Below are positions 56,405 to 64,000 of a DNA stretch of 64,000 bases, piece by piece; the stretch's first letter is position 1; the number at the start of each line of letters is the position of its first letter. The notes under the pieces were generated by a model that worked only from the letters and a program-made list of their open reading frames with translations, was not told the DNA's origin and searched no databases. Made by a program: the position numbers and the translations under genes. The stretch spans positions 49,706,398 to 49,770,397 of the forward strand of contig NC_080410.1 in the NCBI RefSeq assembly GCF_030265065.1. The letters are read 5' to 3'. The stretch is from Corythoichthys intestinalis. Lineage: Eukaryota; Chordata; Actinopteri; Syngnathiformes; Syngnathidae.

Positions 56405-59400
56405 TATTTTGTACATTAGATCCAAAATTGTTCAAAAATCCTCAGGTTAAACCAAACTACTATTTCAGTATCAAGTTAACAGTAAACAATAGTTGTATAG
56501 AGTTCATTTTGCCTACACTTATATATATTCATCAAACCCTTTCTTTTATCCCAGGCAATAGTAGGTAGTTTTATTTACCTGACATGTTTCGGCGGGCACT
56601 TCCGCCTTCGTCAGAGGGTCACTGATGTTGTGACGCGTCTTTATCAGCTGATGGATGAATGAAGGCGTGACTCCCCTGTCAGAGTGACAGGCGAGTCACG
56701 CCCTCTGCTGCCCATTCACTCTTCCAAGATGCTGTTCCAGGTCGTAGAGAGCATGTATGCCCCCTCGTCTCTGTTGATGGTCCTCGGGCCCCGCTTGCGG
56801 ATCTCAATGGCCTCCCTGATCCAGCGCTATGTTTGTTTTCTTCGGTGCAGATGACTGGCCTTTTCCCCGTCCATGATGTGGTTTTCCCTTTTGTTCCTTT
56901 ATTGCCCTTGTTTGTCTCATTGTTGTCTCCTCCAACAATGAGACAAACAAGGGCAATAAAGGAACAATCACAACAAGAACATCACAAATCAGCCATCACC
57001 GATCGCTGCAAAAGGGGAAAACCACATCATGGACTGGGAAAAGGCCAGTGTCATCCGCACCGAAGAAAACAAACATCAGCGCTGGATCAGGGAGGCCATT
57101 GAGATCCGCAAGCGGGGCCCGAGGACCATCAACAGAGACGAGGGGGCATACATGCTCTCTACGACCTGGAACAGCATCTTGGAAGAGTGAATGGGCAGCA
57201 GAGGGCGTGACTCGCCTGTCACTCTGACAGGTGAGTCACGCCTTCATTCATCCATCCATCAGCTGATAAAGACTCGTCACAACAACATCAGTGACCCTCT
57301 GACGAAGGCTGAAGTGCCCGCCGAAACATGTCAGGTAAATAAAACTACCTACTATTGCCTGGGATAAAAGAAAGGGTTTGACGAACAGTAAACAAATATA
57401 CAAAAATAACAGTAAATAAAAAACTCCAGTCGCCATTCTGTATCAGCAGCTTTAAACTACATTCAATTAAATTAATGTTCTGAATCAACTGTTAGTTGTT
57501 AAAATTATTAAAATTAAAATTCCCGTTATTCCATAATTTCCCTTCTGTCTACTTTTGTCAAAGTTTTAAAACTTTTTCATCATTTAAAGAGATTCAAGAC
57601 AAGATTCTGCCGATTTAGGAGTATTTTAGATAAAAAGTTAATTAGGTTCGCTACAACAGCCTTCTAGAGAGGTCTACTGCTTTAAGATGGCGGCTGTTTA
57701 CTTACGCCAGAAAGTGTCATTTCGCATCTGTTCAATAATACATTGTCTAACGCCAACGTCTGTCATTTTGCATTTAGTTCTACCTATATATGATATCTAC
57801 CGTATGTTTGTAGCAACTAGCAACTGGGCGTTCTTTGTAGCGGCTGTCAGGTATGATTGTTTTTTTTTTTTTATCTAGCGGCATAAGTTGAACATATTTA
57901 CTGTCCGTTCCTCATTGCGTCCCAAAGACCGCGCTGACTGTTTTACTTCCGCTTTACCTGGTATAGTTCAATAATCGGAATTTGGATATTTGAATCGTTC
58001 TCAAATATTCCATGGCCGAATCGCGAATAATCTAAGAATTGGAAATTTTGCACGCCTCTAGAGTCAGTACAAGGGGTTAAGACCAAGATGAACGCGCGTA
58101 GTTTGCCCTTTTGGCCAAGTTGTTGGTGTCTCGCCGGCCTGGGTCGTTGGAGGGCATTTCGGCAATCTGGCTAGAAGGTCAGATTCCTTCACTTAAAGCA
58201 CATCTTAAAAATGTGAATGCAAATTTAGTTCGCATTTCAAGTAAACATGCTAAATTTAATTCAATAGAAGTGATTTTGAGCCAAAATTTTTTTCCTCCTA
58301 GTAGGGGTTCAACAGTTTAATTCACTGCTGGTAGTGAATAAATAAGTTGAAATAATTTTTTCCCCCCAACCATGATGGAAAGTTTCCTACATGAAACAGG
58401 AAAACGTTTATACCCATTAATAGATACTCCGTGTCCTTGGACAGAAAGACTCCACATGCTGCAGAGCTAGATGCGGTGTAGATGGCATGAAAGAGTCTTT
58501 CTGGGCCTTTAAAGGTCTGGGGAGAAAAATAAGCATTGTTAAATTTCATACATGCAAACACAATTAGCATAGCATTAGCATTTTACCCTGGTAAGTTTGA
58601 TGTCATACTTGATGGGTTGGGCAAAGTCACCATCATCCTTGACTTTACCAACTTTGGCAGTGATGACTAAAAGTAGAATAGTTGTTAAAATGCCGTCAAG
58701 TAATTAGATTCACAGCGCATTGCTTAAGTCAATGTTTCAGTTCTAGAAAGTACCAATTGATTATTAGGAACATCTGTAACTTCCTATTTACTTAACTTTT
58801 AGAAGTTTAAAGGGAACCACAGATAAAAAGACAGTTCTTAAAAGATAAATGTTAGTACGAGCAATAATAATTTGATAGTAGAACCCCTCTTAATGTTTTT
58901 GTTTTAAATGTGTAAAATTTTAAATAAAATATAGTAGCTCGCCATTGCTGTTGACGTCACAGGGCCACGCTGCCGTACTTCAGTCACTAACTATGTAAGG
59001 TAGTGATTTAAATACACAAGGTGTCAATGGAGAGTTTTACATTTATAAGACATCAAGCCAATGAGTGTTTTGTCCCTCGACTGACGCCGTAGCTCCGTTT
59101 TTTTTTTTTTTTTTTTTTTTAATACTGTGTCTATTGTGATTCACGTTCATTTGAGTGTTGTCCTCAAGACTACTGAAAATGGCTCCCAGCATCCTAGTGT
59201 ATTGCAACTAAATATTGCCATCAGTATTTGTTGAGCTAAAGGAGTTGCTAAAATGTTTATAGTTTGACCAAAGTCTGAGTAAGTTTTATGTGTATTTTGC
59301 ACATCTATTTTGATTGTGAATGCCACTTCCCTTTGCATTGTTGTGTTAACTGTGTGAGAATATGGCCTCAGTAATACAGATTGACGCAATTTCACCCCCC

Positions 59401-60225
59401 CCCCCCCCGCCAGAGATGTTGGTATTAGTTTTGTAGTATTTTCATTATATGATACTTATGTGTGTTGTGAAAGAGTCACCGAAGCTTATGCCAATAAACA
59501 GCGCGGTCCGAGCAAAGAATCTGAACGCCTGTGTCCACTCTTTCTCTCTCCCACTGTGGATTAAAGAAACTCGAGCGTCAGTCAAAGCGGAAAAAAAAAA
59601 CCGCACTCATTGGCTTGATCCCTAATGTAAATCTCGCCATTGACACCTTGTGGCGCATTTAAATAGCTAGCTTACACAATTAGAGTGACACTTTTTTTAT
59701 TTTATTTTTTTATTTATTTATTTTTTTTAAGAGTGTCAGGTGGAATTCTGGCAGTGTGACCCTGTGACAACAACAATGGCGACCTACTAGTTAAAATAAT
59801 TTTACAAAGTGTATAAAAACAAAATCATCAAGAGGGGTTTCAATATCAAATAATAACTTGCACTAACATTTACCTTTTAAGAATTACAAGTCTTTCTATC
59901 CATGGATCCATTTAAGGTCCCTTTTTAAATGTCATCTTGTTGCCTAGTAAACAGGTAAGTCTTAATCACCATTTGAAAAATAGGTGCTATTTAAGTCTCC
60001 TTGTTAACTTCATAAAATTAGCCTCAAAGAAGAGTTGTTGTTTTTTAAATTGACTTAAAGTTGAGTACGTGTAGATCTGTACACAGAAACATCGAACTTA
60101 CCGACATCAGATTGGCAAAAGATCTCTTGGGGGTGCCTCGGGAGGCAGGTGCAGGCATGGGTGCCTTCTTGAAGCCCCCACCAGCACAGCAGCACCAGAA
60201 CCGAGCTCGCCACCGTCCAGCTCAT
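54495..60225 (-). CDS. TIMP-like protein E (five exons, apparently intact)
   Basis: Rebuilt as complement(join(54495..54668, 54745..54866, 58414..58516, 58587..58666, 60102..60225)): 603 bases, 200 residues, GT-AG, phases 1,0,1,0. The start MSWTVASSVLVLLCWW at 60225 follows homology. Signal peptide about 24 residues (ends EGTHA), mature CTCLPRHPQEIFC: Cys-Thr-Cys-x-Pro, the canonical inhibitory N-terminus. Exon 2 is 26 codons (VITAKVGKVKDDGDFAQ, shorter AB loop than TIMP-2), exon 3 TFKGPERLFHAIYTASSSAA, exon 4 KLYPDNTLHISSCDFYQPW to GCSCK, exon 5 IEPCYALPCDVSGPNVCQW to RDRTCAWYQGPAYPVKG, with a short neutral tail. Twelve cysteines. AATAAA at 54467-54472. Intron 3 (3.5 kb) contains an L2 LINE and a hAT with a Penelope-like insert. 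Secreted; target unknown. Confidence 0.92.
54886..55533. repeat. Unclassified repeat in intron 3 of gene E
   Basis: Related to 21345-21865 (CTCGTATTTGCCG, AACAAGCAGAATATTGGGCA, CCTGTCCAATCCACAAA). Contains a 28-base A-run (55361-55388) and ends near GTCGACTTGAATAAATTGTC. Possibly an old LTR, but no ends or duplication were established. Confidence 0.45.
55536..56245 (+). mobile_element. L2-like LINE, 3' end
   Basis: The + strand frame reads SRLDYCNGIFTGLDKK, AARVLTNTRKLDHITPVLKS, LHWLPVSQRIDYKILLLDYK and HVPRTKQGEAAFSYYAPHLW, the C-terminal region of L2-type ORF2, with a stop at ...HLWN. The 3' UTR shares AAAGCACTTTGAATTGCCTT with the inverted copy at 34815-35761. Strongly 5'-truncated. Confidence 0.85.
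56577..56621 (-). ncRNA. Hammerhead-ribozyme-like motif, left arm
   Basis: On the - strand CCCT-CTGACGA-A-GGCGG-AAGTGC-CCGCC-GAAA-CATGTC-AGG. The CUGANGA and GAAA core boxes, a perfect 5-bp stem II (GGCGG/CCGCC), a self-complementary ACATGT stem III and a GTC cleavage triplet are all in order. The short palindromic stem III suggests dimeric action, as proposed for this element class. Confidence 0.65.
57291..57336 (+). ncRNA. Hammerhead-ribozyme-like motif, right arm
   Basis: Same order of boxes on the + strand (CTGACGA at 57299-57305, GAAACATGTC at 57323-57332), but stem II is weakened (GGCTG against CCGCC), so it is probably less active than the left one. Confidence 0.55.
58808..59919. mobile_element. 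Long-TIR element in intron 1 of gene E, with nested repeats
   Basis: Inverted ends of more than 100 bases: AGTTCTTAAAAGATAAATGT at the left and, in reverse, ATTCTTAAAAGGTAAATGTT at the right, both followed by CCCCTCTTRATG. Inside, GGTGTCAATGGAGAGTTTTA (59031) and its inverse (59610-59650) make a second hairpin. That encloses a stretch with AATAAACAGCGCGGTCC and CTCTCTCCCACTGTGG, possibly a broken LTR piece. C/T homopolymers at 59098-59121 and 59395-59409. Confidence 0.6.
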
Positions 60226-60329
60226 CGTTAGTAGTTCAGGCAAATAAAGATGCACTAATTTGTTAAGGTTGCACGAACAGAACAGCCAAGCTCCGTGTTG
60301 TTACACCGGTGCCTAATGAGGTTCAAACG

Positions 60330-60342
60330 GGCCTTTTTGTAG
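60330..60342 (-). promoter_or_regulatory. Core promoter region of gene E
   Basis: On the - strand CTACAAAAAGGCCC, about 110 bases upstream of the ATG, corresponds to CTATAAAAAGGCCC of gene D. ACATCACTTAGGGGCGGGTC just upstream resembles GTCACTT...GGGCGG of A and B. Confidence 0.6.
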
Positions 60343-60599
60343 CTGCACGGTTGACCCGCCCCTAAGTGATGTCCCATTCAAGCACCTAACGATTTAATGA
60401 TGTACTGCCGGTCCTTTTAACTATCAATTTATGTTGGAAATTGAGATCATTTTTGTCCCCGTTTTACCCCTTCCTGACAAACACAAGACTATATTACGTC
60501 ATCTGAGATTTTAGTCCAACAAAGACTTGTATTTGCAAACAGGTCTCTTTTAATTAGCTTGAATATCAAACGTGGTAGATAATTACAACAACAACAACA

Positions 60600-61047
60600 A
60601 AATGAGTGGGAAGAATAAGCTTGCCGAGTTACTGTTTCGTGAATTGGAATGCAGCTAATTAAAGCACCCTGGCAGGGGAAGAAGGAAGCGTCCGTCAATG
60701 GACAAGTTCCAGAGAAGCCATGTAGAAAAAGAGTCGCGAACTTAGGACACTCTGATCTCGCTGCGGGCGGTTACGTGCTTCACGTAGGCCTAAATATTTC
60801 CAAACACAATGGTTTTCAATGGAACTGACAGCGGTAATTGGGACATTTATGGAAAAAATGTATAATGGATCCCTATTGGAGTGTCGCAACTCTTTTTCTA
60901 CATGGCTGTGACAAATTCCACCTGGTGTTGTAGGTTAGGTGAGGAGAAGAAGTAGTTGCACCCCTTGTGATTTTGCAAGTTCACCCACTTCGAAAATGGG
61001 TAGGGGTCTGAAATTTCAATCATAGACGCACTCCCACTTATAGACAT
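60600..61047. repeat. Unclassified repeat, copy 1 (second copy at 62751-63193)
   Basis: Shares with the second copy AATGAGTGGGAAGAAT, GAAGGAAGCGTCCGTCAAT, TTCACGTAGGCCT, GGTAATTGGGACATTTATGG and TTTTGCAAGTTCACCCACTT. The last motif is of the type seen at ends of fish DNA transposons. No protein. Confidence 0.6.
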
Positions 61048-61610
61048 AATCAATCAATCAATCAAATTTATTTATAGAGCCCTTTACAAAACCCGAAAGG
61101 CCCTCAAAGTGCTTTACAACAAAACATGGCTCAAGATAAATAAAAGGCAGAAAAATATTATACAATGACATTAAAAAAAATAATAATAAAACTAAGACGG
61201 TGCATCGCAATAAAAGTCCAGCAAATAAAACAATAAAACCGATAAAATCCAAAGACATTAAAAAACCCTTAAGCAAATAAAACTATCCTAATCTGTGTAA
61301 AAGTCGAATCTAAAAAGGTGTGTTTTTAGCCGAGACTTAAAAAGGCCTACATCCGTTGTAGTGCGTATTTCAGGGGGAAGGCTATTCCACAGCCTGGGGG
61401 CAGCAACCGCAAAGGATCGGTGTCCCCACTGTGTAAGTTTTGACCTCGGAACATCTAAAAGAAGCTGGCCGGTCGAGCGAAGAGTCCTGCCAGAGTTACG
61501 GAAAGTTAAAATTTCCGATAAATAAGATGGAGCATGGCCATTAATTGAATTAAAAACAAACAGTAAAAGTTTGAAATCAATTCTAAAAGGGGAATTCTAA
61601 AACCAGGCTG
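61048..61610 (-). mobile_element. LINE 3' tail, reverse orientation
   Basis: AATCAATCAATCAATCAAAT then TTTATTTATAGAGCCCTTTA and GGCCCTCAAAGTGCTTTACA is a common non-LTR tail with a short tandem end. It continues to GGGAAGGCTATTCCACAGCC, which would encode (reverse) a GLWNSLP-like C-terminus. Clade not decided. Confidence 0.65.
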
Positions 61611-61945
61611 CTTAGGACAGCTATACTTTTCGCCAAGATCGTTATCCATTGAATATGGTACACCTGGCCGGTGTCATCTGCACTGCACTGATTTGCTTGA
61701 TTTCTGTGTTTTTGTGATGTAGTTATCTACGAGGTTTTAATACATGGCCCATCCATCATTTTTTCTGTCATATAACGTAACATACGTACTGAACGTAGAA
61801 TAAGGCAACGTTCTACTCGTAGTATGATCTATAACTGTTATTACTGTAATTCAAGTCCTGTATGGAGTTGTCGATATCTAAAATATATAACTGTGGTTCT
61901 TTTCTGGCTTCAATTAATTGTTTAAGTCGACATAAGTCATAACTA
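61610..61945. other. Intergenic segment without recognised content
   Basis: Moderately AT-rich unique-looking sequence. No gene or repeat end seen. Confidence 0.4.
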
Positions 61946-62400
61946 ATGTGTGTATGTGCGTGCCGCCGCGGCCAGGAGAAGCAATTGCTGATGGGGGTAA
62001 CTACATTGGCAAGACACCGATGCTTAGCCTACCCCCACACCCGCCCGCCCACCCGGGCCACGAGCCACAGCCGCAGCCCCCCAACCGGCACGGCACGCCA
62101 CGGGACCCCCAGCGGCCCACCAAGCCCCAGGCAAGGCAGGGTCCCCCCGCCGGTGCAGGCGACACCCCGCTGATACACCGGCGCCCAGCCAGCGACCCGT
62201 GATGGAGCGCAGGGCGGATGCCCAGCCAGAGAAGAGAGGGGGAGGCGGAGGCAGGAGAACGCCCAGGAACAGCCACGGGGCGATGCAAGATCGGAGCCCC
62301 GACCCCCCAACTCGCCCTCGCGGCCGGCAGCCCAGGCAGAAGGGAGGCCACACCCCAGGAGCCACACCATATGGAAAAAGTGTGGGACCCACCTATTACT
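61945..62400. other. GC-rich, CpG-containing block
   Basis: An abrupt rise in G+C (CACCCGCCCGCCCACCCGGG, CCACGGGACCCCCAGCGGCC), with long open frames on both strands that are proline- or glycine-rich and resemble nothing I know. It is probably the untranslated or low-complexity part of a repeat, since no splice or start context favours one frame. Confidence 0.4.
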
Positions 62401-62417
62401 GTGGCTGCCAGGTTTTT

Positions 62418-62746
62418 TTGGGGGGGAACATTTCTGGGACAATATCAGGTCACTAACTGTTGATTTTGGGACATTTGGGGGAAACTTCCTGGTCATATTA
62501 GGTCACTTGGGGATATTTGGGGGGCGTGTCCTGGTCATATCAGGTAATTTGGGGACATATGGGGGCGTGTCCTCGTCATATCAGGTCATTTGGGGACATT
62601 TTGGGGGCATGTCCTGATCATATCAGGTAATTTGGGGACATTTGGGGGAGCTTGTCCTGGTCATATCAGGTCAATATCAGGTCATATGGAGACATTTGGG
62701 GGGGGCGTGTCCTGGTCATATGGGGCCATTTGGGGGGGGTGTCCTA
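62418..62746. repeat. Minisatellite, unit about 40-45 bases
   Basis: About seven or eight copies of TTTGGGGACATTTGGGGG, GTGTCCTGGTCATATCAGG, with variation in the G-runs. The + strand is G-rich in clustered runs. Confidence 0.88.
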
Positions 62747-62750
62747 AAAT

Positions 62751-63193
62751 GAGTGGGAAGAATGATCTTGCAGGGTTATTGTTGTTATTGTATTGTGAAT
62801 TGGAATGCAGTCAATCAGAGTACCCTGACTGGGGAAGAAGGAAGCGTCCGTCAATAGACAAGTTCCAGAGATGCCATGTAGAAAGAGAGTTGCGACACTC
62901 TCTGATCTCGCCGCGGGTGGTTATGTGCTTCACGTAGGCCTGAATAGTTCCAAGCACAATGGTTTTTAATGGAACTGACAGCGGTAATTGGGACATTTAT
63001 GGAAAAAATGTATAATGGATCCTTGTGGGAGTGTCGCAACTCTTTTCTACATGGCTATGACAAGTTCCACCTGGTGTTGTAGTTACAGTGAGGAGCAGAA
63101 GTAGTTGTACCCCTTGTGATTTTGCAAGTTCACCCACTTCGAAAATGGGTAGAGGTCTGAAATTTCAATCATAGATGAACTACCACGTTTAGA
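62751..63193. repeat. Unclassified repeat, copy 2 (see 60600-61047)
   Basis: Direct copy of 60600-61047 with the same order of motifs. The two copies bracket the LINE tail, GC-rich block and minisatellite. Confidence 0.6.
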
Positions 63194-63264
63194 CATCATT
63201 TTAAAAAATCTGGAATTCACAGTGTATGATTTTTTAAAATAATTTATTTGTAATTTACTGGGGT

Positions 63265-64000
63265 TCATACCAAGGGCATAGGTTTGCATAGGGACAGTAC
63301 GGACAAAACACTACCAACTTTTCAAGATGCTCAAATTGTCCACACCAACTTTTAAGCAACCTTGTTTGCATAATACTGTATAATGTGTTCAGTTATTTAA
63401 ATCATTTAGATTGTCTTCTCATATGTTGTAGTGATAGAATTGACCATACCATTAAATTATTTTCATTATTTTCAGACTTACATTTACCCCTTTTTCACTT
63501 GCTGAATGAGCCAGTCCATGTTTTTTCCTCAAACGCACGTTTGATTGGCTGCTGACTTGAACCCCCAACCCCCACGCACACTCTCATAATGAAGAATTAC
63601 GTTACATGTCGACATCCCGCCTCCTCCGCCCGCTTCGAAAACTTAAAATAATTTTTTAAAAAATGTTTCTTTAGTAGTTTTTTAAACAATGGTTTGAATC
63701 AAACAGTTTATCACCTGAACCTATACATATGCGCTGCAAAAACCCATCTCCTTAAAACTGGGAAAAAAGAAAAAGTTAAATTCCTTTGTTTTCAGTATAA
63801 ATCTACTCTAAATAAGTGAAATGATCTGCCAGTGTTTCAAGTAAATTTTACTCAGATTTCTTGAAACTAGAAAAATAGCTAGCTGAAAATAAGCTTAACT
63901 GATTTATTTTAAGCAAAACGCTTCTATATTTAATCCGAAAAAAAAAATTGTGTGTCAAGAATCGATATTATTCAAAACATTATTTGAAATCATATTTTTT
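63265..64000. other. Repeat fragment and unassigned right edge
   Basis: Bases 63265-63450 (GGTTTGCATAGGGACAGTAC, ACTACCAACTTTTCAAGATG, TTTAGATTGTCTTCTCATAT) are a copy of the repeat that hosts the LTR element at 46262. From 63450 to the end I see no gene or recognised repeat; a further TIMP gene may lie beyond the window. Confidence 0.5.

Larger units (their letters stand above)
56490..57383. mobile_element. Penelope-like element 3' ends in inverted (palindromic) arrangement
   Basis: Left arm 56534-56924 and right arm 56934-57379 are near-reverse complements around a 9-base spacer. The insertion is flanked by a 12-bp duplication AACAGTAAACAA (56478-56489 and 57384-57395). The right arm encodes on the + strand HIMDWEKASVIRTEENKHQR then WIREAIEIRKRGPRTINRDE and GAYMLSTTWNSILEE, the C-terminal end of a Penelope-type GIY-YIG endonuclease protein. 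Outside the coding end each arm has CTGACGA...GAAACATGTC, a hammerhead-ribozyme core as reported for Penelope-like elements. Confidence 0.85.
56287..58060. mobile_element. Non-autonomous hAT element, family 1, with a Penelope-like insertion
   Basis: The ends TAGAGCTGGG and CACGCCTCTA have a perfect 8-bp duplication GAGTCAGT (56279-56286 and 58061-58068). After removing the insertion at 56490-57383, the length is close to that of the other family 1 copies. A T-run lies at 56369-56402. Confidence 0.92.

Noticed and set aside
62001-62496. Frames of 116-155 codons in the GC-rich block
   Set aside because: Present on both strands, low complexity, no recognisable domain. High G+C alone removes stop codons.

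Overview
The window is teleost fish DNA, probably from a percomorph. The evidence is spliced vertebrate genes with short AT-rich introns, and a transposon load typical of ray-finned fish: Rex3/RTE and L2 LINEs, many small hAT elements with 8-bp target duplications, Tc1/mariner, PIF-Harbinger and ISL2EU-like elements, a Penelope-like fragment and solo LTRs. I cannot name the species from sequence alone.

The host genes are one galectin-3-binding-protein-like gene, represented by its last large coding exon (1617-2679, +), followed by five TIMP-like genes (tissue inhibitor of metalloproteinases, NTR fold). I call these A to E: A (6058-11985, -), B (17951-20967, +), C (26562-30941, -), D (42583-45940, -) and E (54495-60225, -). 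Each TIMP gene could be rebuilt exon by exon. All have five coding exons, GT-AG junctions, the TIMP intron phases (1,0,1,0), a signal peptide ending just before a Cys-x-Cys N-terminus, and at least the twelve family cysteines. The predicted lengths are 191, 196, 211, 209 and 200 residues. A degenerate extra copy of exons 4-5 lies downstream of E (52327-52718). In human, TIMP2 and LGALS3BP are neighbours, so this looks like a local, lineage-specific expansion at the TIMP2 locus.

The five proteins keep the scaffold but differ where TIMPs touch their targets: the residues after Cys1, the AB loop (25-33 codons in exon 2) and the C-terminal tail. C carries an extra CxxC pair. A and B are a head-to-head inverted duplicate pair with nearly identical core promoters. 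D and E share a variant of the same TATA-region motif. I read the window as an array of rapidly diversifying secreted proteinase-inhibitor-like genes; their targets and tissue cannot be read from the sequence.

The remaining sequence is almost entirely repeats. From left to right: a Tc1 remnant split by a hAT element (1-1567); a back-to-back pair of THAP/YqaJ-exon-bearing elements forming a 2-kb palindrome (2991-4983); a deep nest of hAT elements in intron 3 of A; a 2.1-kb array of a hairpin-prone CCAAAATCCATTTTGG-like motif between A and B (12478-14600); a solo LTR sitting on the 5' splice site of B intron 3; a large dispersed repeat cluster (23310-26140); inverted copies of one MITE in intron 1 of C; Tc1, L2 and hAT elements and a young-looking 5'-truncated Rex3 (31238-41142); a reduced LTR element, two Harbinger MITEs and a Charlie-like hAT with an LTR inside (46262-52146); a THAP-bearing element (52757-54240); a hAT containing a Penelope-like palindrome with hammerhead-ribozyme-like motifs (56287-58060); and a terminal region with LINE tails, a GC-rich block and a minisatellite (60600-63450). 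No tRNA, rRNA or CRISPR feature was seen.
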